Origin: Tomitella cavernea
GTDB lineage: Bacteria > Actinomycetota > Actinomycetes > Mycobacteriales > Mycobacteriaceae
Direction of reading: 5' to 3'
Length of the DNA stretch: 64,000 nt
Assembly: GCF_016599145.1 (NCBI RefSeq)
Contig: NZ_JAENKO010000001.1
Location: 62,001 to 126,000 of the forward strand
Position 1 is the first letter of the stretch. The number at the start of each line of letters is the position of its first letter. The notes under the pieces were generated by a model. It had not been told where the DNA came from. It did no database searches and saw only the letters and a list, made by a program, of their open reading frames with translations. This document shows positions 26,316 to 34,482 of this stretch, one piece after another. Position numbers and translations under genes: made by a program.

Positions 26316-26423
26316 CTAGTGTGCTCCCGTCCTCGAGGCGCCTGGCCCGATCATGAGTGCTTGCCGCAACTTCCTCTGCACATACCGGAAATTATCGCCG
26401 GGCAACGCGACGGGATGCGGGCG

Positions 26424-26438
26424 TCCCGATCACCGGAA
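26424..26438. promoter_or_regulatory. Second copy of the TCCCGATCAyCGGAA motif
   Basis: TCCCGATCACCGGAA lies 108 bases upstream of the HsaD-like ATG, just past the iclR stop codon. It matches the site at 16872-16886 in 14 of 15 bases. A nearby ACCGGAAATTATCG (about 26384-26397) may be a related half site. Confidence 0.35.
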
Positions 26439-26454
26439 CACCCGACCGGTCGGA

Positions 26455-27339
26455 TCAGGCCGTGCGCAGGACGTGCCGGTGGCCGCCGGCGACACGGGGC
26501 GCACCGGAGCGTCCTCCGCGCTGCGCGCCGAGGCGCTGCATCTCCGGGTAGAGCTCGTCGGTGATCTCGCGCGTGGTGGCCAGCACCAGCGGCGCGTAAC
26601 GCTCGAGTGGCACCGTGTTCGACGGCGGGCACAGGCACACCGCGGCCTCCGGCCCCTCGGGGCCCACGACGGCCGCACCCACGCTGATCAGCCCCATCGA
26701 CCGGCGTCCGGAGCGGTCTATCGACAGGCCATATTGCTGCCGGATCCGGTTGAGCTCCTGATGGAGCTCCGGAAGCGCCCAGCCGCCCTCGCCGCGGTGC
26801 GACCGGACGCGATCGCCCACCAGGTCGTCGACCTCCTCGGGCGTGAGCGCGGCGAGCATGGCACGGCCTCCGCTGTTCCAATGGGCGCCGCTGCGGCCGC
26901 CGACCTTCGAGGCCAGCTTGCCCGCGAAACGGCCGCCGATCTTGTCGAGGAAGATCTCGTCGGAGCCGTCGAGCGCCGACAGGTGCACGACCATGCCGGT
27001 GCGCATGTGCAGCTCGTGCAGGTACGGGTTGGCAACACTGCGCAGCTCCGCATGATTGTTTCCGCTGTCACCGAAGCCCAGCGCACGCCTGCCCAATCCG
27101 TAGCCGAGCGAGCCGTGGTCCAGCCAGTCGAGCTTGACGAGCTGGTCGAGGATCCGGTGCGCCGTCGAGCGCGGAAGCCGGGTGCGCTGCGCGACTTCTT
27201 CGAGGTTGAGACGGCTCGAGCGCCGGTCGAACGCGTCGAGGATCAGCGTCATGCGTTCGACCATCGACGGCGGCAGGGGCTTCTTCTCGTCGGCAGGGCG
27301 CGGGGCGGCCTCGAACGAACGGGTGTCCACAGATGACAT
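26455..27339 (-). CDS. IclR-family transcriptional regulator
   Basis: This 294-residue protein has an N-terminal winged helix (SMVERMTLILDAFDRR, LNLEEVAQRTRLPRSTAHRILDQLVKLDWL) and a GAF-like IclR effector domain (MVVHLSALDGSDEIFLDKI, AHWNSGGRAMLAALTPEEV, YGLSIDRSGRRSMGLISVGAAV). I chose ATG 27339 since GGAGG lies five bases upstream, inside codons of the longer start at 27351. The adjacent HsaD-like and HsaA-like genes on the same strand are its natural targets. A quasi-palindrome about 200 bases upstream may be its autoregulatory site. Confidence 0.9.
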   Translation of the reverse strand: MSSVDTRSFEAAPRPADEKKPLPPSMVERMTLILDAFDRRSSRLNLEEVAQRTRLPRSTAHRILDQLVKLDWLDHGSLGYGLGRRALGFGDSGNNHAELRSVANPYLHELHMRTGMVVHLSALDGSDEIFLDKIGGRFAGKLASKVGGRSGAHWNSGGRAMLAALTPEEVDDLVGDRVRSHRGEGGWALPELHQELNRIRQQYGLSIDRSGRRSMGLISVGAAVVGPEGPEAAVCLCPPSNTVPLERYAPLVLATTREITDELYPEMQRLGAQRGGRSGAPRVAGGHRHVLRTA

Positions 27340-27351
27340 CGGTGCCTCCAT

Positions 27352-27886
27352 CGGGTGACGGCGTTGCAATCCGTGGTGGACGGGCCGGCTCCGCCTTCGA
27401 ACCGCGTACCCCGCCAGACGCTTGCGCGCGTCAGCGTCGCGGGACGCGGGCGATATCACCGACGCCGACGCCGATACAGACGCCGATGAAGTCGAGGACC
27501 ATGACGGGGCCAGCAAGTGCCACACCGCAGAATTGGAATTGATTCTCAAATTGTAGCAGTGACCCACCTCTCGATTCAACGGGCATGCAGTGTCCGCCCG
27601 GAAACGCCAGGACGCTCCCACTCACCGATACCGCCGCCACGGCGGAAAACCCGCCGGTCACGCAGCACGCACACCGAGTACAGGCCTCAGCCGACCCCGG
27701 CGTGCACCGACCCCGGCACATCGGATGGAACAACCGCGCCGTGACGTACGCCACGCCTACGCGTCCAGTCTGCACGGCGAAGACGGGGCGCACAGACGAA
27801 CCCGGAAGCAGGTTGCACCGCCCGTGCATCCCAGTCGTCCCGGCAAGAGAAGCGAGGCTGCACGACGGACGGCGAAGCCCGGACTG
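27352..27886. other. 535-bp region without a supported gene
   Basis: Open frames here show no family pattern and run through an AT-rich island. That island (27530-27560) holds the quasi-palindrome TTGGAATTGATTCTCAA at 27533-27549, which resembles an IclR-type operator, and is the most likely promoter region for iclR. The rest is Ala/Gly/Arg-rich translation in every frame. Confidence 0.5.
27533..27549. promoter_or_regulatory. Quasi-palindrome upstream of iclR
   Basis: TTGGAATTGATTCTCAA has near-symmetric halves (TTG-GAAT and ATTCTCAA) in the only AT-rich stretch between iclR and the sirtuin gene. Possible IclR or promoter site. Confidence 0.3.
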
Positions 27887-28717
27887 CTACCGGCCGAAGG
27901 CGGCGTCGATCAGCCCGGGAAGCGCAGCACCGGCCCGCGCACGCACATCGTCGCGCACGATCGATTCCAGCCCGGTGGGCGACGGGTTGACCTGGACGAT
28001 CCGCGCGCCGGCCCGCGCCGCTGTGTGCGGAAGCTCGGCCGCGGGGTACACAGTCGACGACGTCCCGACCGACAGAAGCAGATCCGCGCGCGCGGCGGCA
28101 GCCTCCGCACGCAGCCACTCCCCCCTCGGCAGCGCCTCGCCGAACCACACCACGGACGGGCGTACCGGTCCGCCGCATACGGGGCACGCCGGCGGCGCGA
28201 TGCGCGCGCCACCGGTCCGGATCTCCGGACCGGCGGTGTCTGAGGCCGCCCGTGTCTCCGGCGCCGCTTCGGATTCCGCGGGCGCTCCGCACACCGAGCA
28301 TCGCGAAGCCGCAATCGCGCCGTGCAGGTGGACGACATCCTCGGCCCCGGCTCGTTCGTGAAGGTCGTCGACGTTCTGCGTCACGACCGTCACCGTCCCT
28401 CCGCGCGCACGGACCGCGCGCTGCAGCCGGGTCACGGCGTCGTGCGCGGGGTTGGGCCGGCACCGCGCAATCTGTTCACGCCGCCAGACGTACCAGCCCC
28501 ACACCAGGCCTGGATCGGCCTCGAACGCCTCCGGGGTGGCCAACCGGGCCGGATCGAACCGTTCCCACAGCCCCGTCAGAGCGTCGCGGAACGTGGGGAT
28601 CCCGCTCTCGGCGGAGGCGCCCGCCCCGGTGAGCACCACCACGCGTCGCGCCGCGCGCAGCGCCGCCGCGAGCCCGCCATCCGCTTTCTGCGCCCCGCCG
28701 CCCACCGTTCCGTCCAC
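27887..28717 (-). CDS. cobB: NAD-dependent protein deacylase (sirtuin)
   Basis: This 276-residue Sir2 protein has VVLTGAGASAESGIPTFRD, VTQNVDDLHERAGAEDVVHLHG (catalytic His), a zinc ribbon CSVCG...CPVCGG, and SVGTSSTVYPAAELP. The motif pair LHG/SVVWFGEALP is of the prokaryotic deacylase type. The spacer between the two zinc CxxC pairs (SEAAPETRAASDTAGPEIRT) is longer than usual. It removes acetyl or acyl groups from lysine with NAD+. The GTG start follows GAGGAAG and lies five bases past the preceding gene, with which it forms an operon. Confidence 0.9.
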   Translation of the reverse strand: MDGTVGGGAQKADGGLAAALRAARRVVVLTGAGASAESGIPTFRDALTGLWERFDPARLATPEAFEADPGLVWGWYVWRREQIARCRPNPAHDAVTRLQRAVRARGGTVTVVTQNVDDLHERAGAEDVVHLHGAIAASRCSVCGAPAESEAAPETRAASDTAGPEIRTGGARIAPPACPVCGGPVRPSVVWFGEALPRGEWLRAEAAAARADLLLSVGTSSTVYPAAELPHTAARAGARIVQVNPSPTGLESIVRDDVRARAGAALPGLIDAAFGR

Positions 28718-28722
28718 GCCGC

Positions 28723-29259
28723 TCACTTCCTCTGCAGCGCCGCCAGCTTGCGGAAGTCCCAGCTCACGATCTTCTCGGGCTCGATTCGCAGCCACGCATG
28801 CCGACCGTCGGCATAGAAGGCCCCGCCCATGTACTTGTCGGCGAACACCTGCTCGATCGCCATGAGCTCCGGGTCCGGTGCCGCACTGCGCGGCACCTCG
28901 CCCACCTGCTCGGCACGGCCGTGGACCTCGACGCCGCGCAGCTCGTCGTACTGCTCCCCCGCGTCCACTACGACGGACACGCGCGGATCGCGCTCGAGGT
29001 CGCGCCAACGCCTGCTCTTCGTGATCGAGAACAGCCACACCGCCCCGCCCGACCAGCCGAACCAGAGCGGGCTCACATGCGGAGCCCCATCCTTGCCCAC
29101 CGTCGCAACCCGGCAGGTCCGTTCCGCGGCGAGGAACCCGTCCCGCTCCGCGTCGCTCATCGCGATCGCCCGGCCGCGGCGCTGCCTGCCCGCCGCCCTG
29201 TTGCTTCCGTCCCCGTCCACCATCTGCGCCTGCCTGTCGAATCGTCCCGGTCGACTCAC
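28723..29259 (-). CDS. PPOX-class (pyridoxamine-phosphate-oxidase-like) flavin or F420 protein
   Basis: This 178-residue split beta-barrel protein has AERTCRVATVGKDGAPHVSPLWFGWSG, WLFSITKSRRWRDLERDPRVSVVVD and ELRGVEVHGRAEQV, typical of actinobacterial PPOX proteins that bind F420 or FMN. No substrate can be inferred. The first 33 residues (to GRAIAM) are not part of the domain, so a start at an internal ATG (29223 or 29160) is possible. It sits directly before the sirtuin gene. Confidence 0.75.
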   Translation of the reverse strand: MSRPGRFDRQAQMVDGDGSNRAAGRQRRGRAIAMSDAERDGFLAAERTCRVATVGKDGAPHVSPLWFGWSGGAVWLFSITKSRRWRDLERDPRVSVVVDAGEQYDELRGVEVHGRAEQVGEVPRSAAPDPELMAIEQVFADKYMGGAFYADGRHAWLRIEPEKIVSWDFRKLAALQRK

Positions 29260-29459
29260 GGGGATTGCCGCCCGCGGTCCGTCCGCGAGTGTATGGGTGC
29301 ACGGACATGGGCGACATCACACTTGCCGCATCCACACGGACTCAGGCCGTGCCGCACCCCGCATAACTGGACGTCGAAGCGAACCGCCCGACGCCCAGGA
29401 CATAGCATCGGCCGACGTAGTAGAACGTGATCCAGTTTGGTAACAGGACAGGAGCCGAC

Positions 29460-30377
29460 ATGGCCGACGAACTGAGCTTGGCGGGCAAGGCCGCCGTCGT
29501 CACCGGCGCGGGAGCCGGGCTGGGCAGGTCCGAGGCGCTGGCACTCGCCGACGCCGGCGCCGCCGTCGTCATCAACGACATGACCGACCGGGCCGACGAG
29601 GTCGTCTCCGAGATAGTCTCCGCCGGCGGCGAGGCCGTCGCGGTGAAGGGCGACGTGTCCGACTGGCCGCTGGCACAGTCCATAATCGGCACGGCCGTCA
29701 CGCATTTCGGTTCCATGGACATCCTTGTGAACAATGCCGGAATCACGCGCGACACCATGATCTTCAACCTCACCGAAGACAAGTGGGACGACGTGCTGCG
29801 CGTGCACCTCAAGGGGCACGCCGCCACCTCGCATGCAGCCTCCGTGCATTGGCGCAACCTGTCCAAGGAGACCGGGCAGCCCGTGTACGGCCGGGTGGTC
29901 AACACCGCCTCCGAGGCGTTTCTGTTCGGCCCTGCCGGCCAGCCCAACTACGGTGCGGCCAAGGCGGGCATCGTGGCGCTCACCCTGTCGACGGCCAACG
30001 GCATGCACAAGTACGGGGTCAAGGCCAACGCGATCTGCCCCCGCGCACGCACGGAGATGACGGCGGACACCTTCGACGCGAACACCGCGTCCGGCGTCGA
30101 TCCGCTCGCACCCGAGCGCGTCGGCACTCTCGTGCGGTACCTGTCCTCGCCCGCCTCCCACGAGATCACCGGGCAGGTGTTCGTCGTCTACGGCAACATG
30201 GTCACGTTGATGGACTCGCCCAAGATCGAGCACAAGTTCGTCGCCGCGGACGGGACGTTCACCCCGCAGGAGATGAACGAGCAGCTGTCCTCCTACTTCG
30301 CGGGACGCGACCGCTACGACACCTACGCCGCCTACAGCCTCGCGGCGATCGAGAAGGACGCCCTCAAGACGGAGTGA
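29460..30377 (+). CDS. SDR resembling Hsd4A (3-hydroxyacyl-CoA/17-beta-hydroxysteroid dehydrogenase)
   Basis: This 305-residue SDR has VTGAGAGLGRSEALAL, MDILVNNAGITRDTMIFNLTEDKWDDV, a catalytic Ser in NTASEAFLFGPAGQPNYGAAKAG and CPRARTEMT. The RDxMxFN and PRARTxMT segments and the long C-terminal extension (FAGRDRYDTYAAYS) are those of the Hsd4A/Rv3502c group, which acts on steroid side-chain 3-hydroxyacyl-CoAs; this is by memory of the family. AGGAG precedes the ATG. It stands alone, followed by a terminator. Confidence 0.83.
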   Translation: MADELSLAGKAAVVTGAGAGLGRSEALALADAGAAVVINDMTDRADEVVSEIVSAGGEAVAVKGDVSDWPLAQSIIGTAVTHFGSMDILVNNAGITRDTMIFNLTEDKWDDVLRVHLKGHAATSHAASVHWRNLSKETGQPVYGRVVNTASEAFLFGPAGQPNYGAAKAGIVALTLSTANGMHKYGVKANAICPRARTEMTADTFDANTASGVDPLAPERVGTLVRYLSSPASHEITGQVFVVYGNMVTLMDSPKIEHKFVAADGTFTPQEMNEQLSSYFAGRDRYDTYAAYSLAAIEKDALKTE

Positions 30378-30390
30378 CACAGGCGCACTT

Positions 30391-30430
30391 GACGATGCCC
30401 CGTGGCCGAGCGCGTCTGCGGGGCATCGTC
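30391..30430 (+). terminator. Hairpin terminator after the Hsd4A-like gene
   Basis: Perfect 12-base arms GACGATGCCCCG and CGGGGCATCGTC enclose a 16-base loop, 13 bases after the stop codon. Confidence 0.75.
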
Positions 30431-30570
30431 GGTTTCGTGCCCGGCCGGCGCCCGACCGCGCCGCACGCCGCCGCTGTCCGGTACTCACACTTGTCCCGCG
30501 CGTCATATGTGACGGATATTACCCGGGGGATTCCGGACGCACGCACCACAGACGACGGTGAGGAGACACC

Positions 30571-31341
30571 ATGGGCGCCGAGTACCGCCTGCAGGGGAAG
30601 ACCGCGATCATCACGGGTGGCGCCGGCGGCATCGGCCGCGGCATCACCACCGCCTTCGTCAAGGCGGGCGCGAACGTGCTGTTCGTCGACATCAATGCCG
30701 AGGCCGGCGCGGCCGTGCAGGATGAACTCATTGCGGCCGGGCATCCGGGCCGGGCGGCCTTCCGCCACATCGACATCTCTGACGAGGACGGAGCCGAACG
30801 CATCGTCGCGGCGGCCGTCGACGAATTCGGCGGGGTGGGCGTGCTGGTGAACAACGCGCACGCGTCACGCCAGGCGCCGCTCCTGGAAACCACCGCGGAG
30901 ATGTTCGAGTTGTCCTTCAGCACCGGTTTCGTACCGGCCGTGCGCCTGATGAAGGCCGCCTACCCGCACCTCAAGGAGGCTGCGGGTTCGGTGATCAACT
31001 TCGGCTCCGGTTCCGCGATGGACGGCATGCGCACGCAGGCGTCCTACGTCGCTGCGAAGGAGGCGATCCGCGCGGTGAGCCGGGTGGCGGCCAACGAATG
31101 GGCCGCCGACGGCATCAACGTCAACATCATCTGCCCACTCGCCGCCACCGAGGGCGTCGCGCACTGGATGGAGCAGCATCCGGATACGGCGTCGAAGCTG
31201 ATCTCCGCGGTGCCCATGCAGCGCTACGGCGACCCGGAGGACGATATCGGCCCGGTCGCCGTCTTCCTCGCCTCCGACGACGCGGGCTACATGACCGGCC
31301 AGACCCTCATGGTCGACGGCGGCAGCCAGAAGCTCCGTTGA
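30571..31341 (+). CDS. Short-chain dehydrogenase/reductase
   Basis: This 256-residue SDR has ITGGAGGIGRGIT, VGVLVNNAHASRQ (NNA), a catalytic Ser segment NFGSGSAMDGMR and SYVAAKEAIRAVSR, and ends in MVDGGSQKLR. A GTGAGGAGACACC stretch precedes the ATG. Its TGA overlaps the TTG start of the amidohydrolase gene (TTGA), so the two are coupled and may act in one pathway. It is similar in layout to the SDR at 7850-8611 (shared AHxMxxHP-type C-terminal region, here WMEQHPDTASKLIS). Confidence 0.87.
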   Translation: MGAEYRLQGKTAIITGGAGGIGRGITTAFVKAGANVLFVDINAEAGAAVQDELIAAGHPGRAAFRHIDISDEDGAERIVAAAVDEFGGVGVLVNNAHASRQAPLLETTAEMFELSFSTGFVPAVRLMKAAYPHLKEAAGSVINFGSGSAMDGMRTQASYVAAKEAIRAVSRVAANEWAADGINVNIICPLAATEGVAHWMEQHPDTASKLISAVPMQRYGDPEDDIGPVAVFLASDDAGYMTGQTLMVDGGSQKLR

Positions 31342-32552
31342 TCGCGCCGGCCCCCGCCCCCGCACAGCTGCTCGCGGACGCGGAAGAAATGCTGCCCTCG
31401 CTGGTGGCGCTGCGCCGCGACCTGCACCGCCACCCCGAACTCGGTCTGCACCTGCCCCGCACGCAGCAGGCCGTGCTGCGCGCCCTGGACGGGCTCACCG
31501 GCCTGGAAATCGTGCGTGGGACGGCGACGACGTCGGTGGTCGCCGTGCTCCGCGGCGCCCGGCCCGGTCCGACGGTGCTGCTGCGCGGCGATATGGATGC
31601 ACTGCCCGTGGCCGAACTTGCCGACGTGGAGTACAAGTCGGTCAACGACGCGATGCACGCGTGCGGCCACGACCTGCACACCGCCGGACTCGTCGGCGCC
31701 GCGCGGCTGTTGCATGCCGCGCGTGACACGCTCGCCGGGACCATCGTGTTCATGTTCCAACCCGGCGAGGAAGGTCACGACGGCGCGCAGGTGATGCTGG
31801 ACGAGGGCGTGCTCGCCGCGGGCGGCGCCCCCGTGGCAGCGTTCGCCGTCCACGTGGGGCCCCTCGACCGCGGCACCTTCGTCACCCGGCCGGGGCCCAT
31901 CCTGGCGGGGGCCGCGGAGCTGCGGATCACCGTCCGCGGCTCGGGCGGCCACGGATCGCAACCGCACTCCGCGCATGATCCGATCCCCGCGGCCGCCGCG
32001 CTTGTGGGCGCACTGCAATCCATGGTGACACGGCGTTTCCCCGCCTTGGACCCCGTCGTTCTCAGCATCACCCGCGTCCGCGCCGGCGACGCGCTGAACG
32101 TCATCCCCGACACCGCCGAGATGGCGGGCACGGTCCGGATGGTCTCCCCCGAAGCGGCAGCTCAACTGCCCGACCGCATCCGCGAGACTGCGGACGGCGT
32201 CGCGGCCGCGCACGGATGCACCGCGGAGGTGGAGTTCGACCTGGGCTATCCGGTCACCGTCAACGACCCCGCGGAGACGGCGGCCGCCGTCGACGACCTG
32301 GCCCTGCTGGTAGGCGCGGAGTCGCTCGTGGCGATGCCCTACCCCGCCATGGGCTCCGAAGATTTCTCGAAGGTCCTCCAACGCGTCCCTGGCACGTACT
32401 TCTTCCTGGGCGCGAGGCCCGACGACCCGCCGGAATCGGCGCGCGGCGAGGTCAATCACTCGCCGCGCATCGTCTTCGACGACGCCGTCCTGGGCACCCA
32501 GTCCGCGGCGCTCGCCTGGCTCGCCGTCCGCGCCCTGCAACGCCACGGCTGA
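31338..32552 (+). CDS. M20D-family amidohydrolase (hippurate/IAA-amino acid hydrolase-like)
   Basis: This 404-residue metal hydrolase has LRRDLHRHPELGLH, LLRGDMDALPV, MHACGHDLHTAGLVGAA, FMFQPGEEGHDGA and a terminal YPAMGSEDFSKVLQRVPG, the M20D metal and catalytic residues. The dimerisation domain is between about residues 185 and 300. It cleaves N-acyl amino acids or similar amides. The TTG start is chosen because it overlaps the SDR stop codon as TTGA; no ATG or GTG gives the full N-terminus. Two peptide-binding lipoprotein genes follow. Confidence 0.87.
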   Translation: MIAPAPAPAQLLADAEEMLPSLVALRRDLHRHPELGLHLPRTQQAVLRALDGLTGLEIVRGTATTSVVAVLRGARPGPTVLLRGDMDALPVAELADVEYKSVNDAMHACGHDLHTAGLVGAARLLHAARDTLAGTIVFMFQPGEEGHDGAQVMLDEGVLAAGGAPVAAFAVHVGPLDRGTFVTRPGPILAGAAELRITVRGSGGHGSQPHSAHDPIPAAAALVGALQSMVTRRFPALDPVVLSITRVRAGDALNVIPDTAEMAGTVRMVSPEAAAQLPDRIRETADGVAAAHGCTAEVEFDLGYPVTVNDPAETAAAVDDLALLVGAESLVAMPYPAMGSEDFSKVLQRVPGTYFFLGARPDDPPESARGEVNHSPRIVFDDAVLGTQSAALAWLAVRALQRHG

Positions 32553-32718
32553 TCGCGGGCGGCCACCCGCCGCAGGACGGACGTCAGTGTCACTCGGCAC
32601 GCCCCGCCGGAAATACCGCTGGGCGGGAGCCGTTGGTGTCCCGGGTCACAATCTCACTGAGGATGAGGCCGACTCCCGGCCACGGGAACACCTGTCCACA
32701 CCCGAAGCGGAGGACTTC

Positions 32719-34392
32719 ATGAAATCGAACGACCACAGGGCGGGCGGACGGCCGCCCGCCCGCCGCGTGCGGCTCGCCGGACGCGCCGGCCTGGCGGCGC
32801 TCGCTGCGGCCGTCCTCGTCACCGGCTGTGCGAGCGGGGGCGGTGGCGACACCGGCTCCGACGGCGGCACCTCGAACGGGACCTCCGATGGTGCCGGCAC
32901 GTTCACACCGGGGCTGGTGAACATGCCGAAGGACGAGGGCGACGTGGTGCGCGGGGGCACGCTGACCTACGGCGTCCAGGCGTTGGCCCCCGTGCTCACC
33001 CCGGGCAAGCAGGGCGCAAGCCGCGGCGGGACCGGCGGCGATGCGGCCGCCGCCGTGTACGACGTGCTCATGAAGTACGACCCGGACAGCGGTGAATTCA
33101 CCCCGCAGCTCGCCGAATCGCTCACGTCCGACGACGATGTCACCTGGACGCTGAAGCTCCGCGAGGGCGTGAAGTTCAGCGACGGCACGCCTCTCGACGC
33201 GCAGGCCGTGGTGGCGAGCTTCGAGCGGTACACCGCGCAGAACGGCGCCGACGCCGGCCTGTGGAACCAGACTGTGGAGTCCGCGAGCGCTACCGACCCG
33301 CGCACCGTCACCATCACGCTCAAAGCGCCCTGGCACCGGTTCCCGTCGATGCTGGCCCTGGGCTATGGCATGGTCGTCGCGCCGACGGCCGGAAGCGACG
33401 ACGACTTCAAGCCCATCGGCGCCGGCCCCTTCATCGAGCAGGAGTTCCGCCCGGGCGAGGCGCGCATCCTCAAGGCCAACCCCGATTACTGGGGCGGACC
33501 ACCGCCGCTCGACACGATCCGGATGGTCGCACTCAACGGCCCGCAGGAGAACTTCGACTCGCTCAAGTCCGGCGGACTCGACCTCGCCTACATCCGCGGC
33601 CTCGCGCCGGCCATCCAGGACGTCGTCGACGCCGGCTATCCCGGCTACATCAGCGTCCTCAACTCGGGCAGCGCCGAGATCATCAACAACCGCGAGGGAC
33701 GCCCGGGCGCGGACGTGCGGGTGCGCAAGGCTATCGCCATGGCCTTGGACCCGGAGCAGATCGACCAGCGGGCCCAGAACGGCGAGGGCATGCCGACGTC
33801 CGACATCTTCGCGGAGACCTCCCGCTGGCACCCCGACGTGCCGGGCGTCGCCTTCGACCCCGATCAGGCCCGGAAGCTTCTGGGCGAGGCCAAGGCCGAC
33901 GGCTACGACGGCACCCTGGACTACATGTTCCTCAACGAGCCGAAGGACCACGCCATCGCGCTGGCGGTCCAGGCGCTGTTGCAGAACGTGGGGTTCACGG
34001 TGAACATGCACGGCGCCACCAGCGCTGCCGACATCATCACCGGCGTCTACGTGCAGCACGACTTCGACCTGGCGCACGCGGGGCTGGGTTTCTACGAGTC
34101 GATTCCCGACTTGGGCCTGCAGGGGACGCTCCAAAGCGATTCGCCGTCGAACACCGCCGGCTACTCCGACGAACAGATGGACGCGCTGATCGCGAAGTTC
34201 CGTTCCACCGCCTCCGAGGACGACGCCCGCCAGGTGATGGCCGAAATACAGGAGCATTGGAACGAGACGGTCCCGTCTGCGCCGATCGGCGCGTTGCCGT
34301 CCATCCGCGCCTGGCTGAAGAACGTGCACGGCGTGGAGCCGTCCGCCACGGGGATCATGCTCCTGGGCGACGCGTGGAAGAGCGGGTCGTGA
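32719..34392 (+). CDS. Peptide/solute-binding lipoprotein (SBP family 5), orphan
   Basis: This 557-residue protein has a signal peptide and lipobox (AAAVLVTGCASGGGG). A Gly/Ser/Asp linker leads to the SBP_bac_5 domain, with LTSDDDVTWTLKLREGVKFSDGTPLDA as its signature and PGADVRVRKAIAMALDPEQI in the second half. The domain binds oligopeptides, nickel or other solutes for an ABC importer. No permease or ATPase gene of that type is adjacent. CGGAGG precedes the ATG. A related binding protein is encoded convergently right after it. Confidence 0.88.
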   Translation: MKSNDHRAGGRPPARRVRLAGRAGLAALAAAVLVTGCASGGGGDTGSDGGTSNGTSDGAGTFTPGLVNMPKDEGDVVRGGTLTYGVQALAPVLTPGKQGASRGGTGGDAAAAVYDVLMKYDPDSGEFTPQLAESLTSDDDVTWTLKLREGVKFSDGTPLDAQAVVASFERYTAQNGADAGLWNQTVESASATDPRTVTITLKAPWHRFPSMLALGYGMVVAPTAGSDDDFKPIGAGPFIEQEFRPGEARILKANPDYWGGPPPLDTIRMVALNGPQENFDSLKSGGLDLAYIRGLAPAIQDVVDAGYPGYISVLNSGSAEIINNREGRPGADVRVRKAIAMALDPEQIDQRAQNGEGMPTSDIFAETSRWHPDVPGVAFDPDQARKLLGEAKADGYDGTLDYMFLNEPKDHAIALAVQALLQNVGFTVNMHGATSAADIITGVYVQHDFDLAHAGLGFYESIPDLGLQGTLQSDSPSNTAGYSDEQMDALIAKFRSTASEDDARQVMAEIQEHWNETVPSAPIGALPSIRAWLKNVHGVEPSATGIMLLGDAWKSGS

Positions 34393-34424
34393 TCATCACC
34401 GCCTGACGACGCGGCATGACACAT

Positions 34425-34462
34425 GACTGCGCCCCGGCCGGAATTCCGGCCGGGGCGCAGTC
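34425..34462. terminator. 38-bp perfect palindrome, terminator between convergent SBP genes
   Basis: 19-base arms (GACTGCGCCCCGGCCGGAA and complement) with no spacer lie between the two convergent binding-protein genes. Confidence 0.85.
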
Positions 34463-34482
34463 GATTCAGTGTCAGACGGGGG

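Noticed and set aside
27431-27829. 132-residue open frame on the minus strand upstream of iclR
   Set aside because: No family pattern, no Shine-Dalgarno, and it runs through the AT-rich promoter-like island; likely noise of high-GC DNA.
29410-29435. TAGAACGTGATCCAGTTT ahead of the Hsd4A-like gene as a KstR site
   Set aside because: AAC and GTT are eight bases apart instead of two, so it does not fit the TnnAACnnGTTnnA motif.
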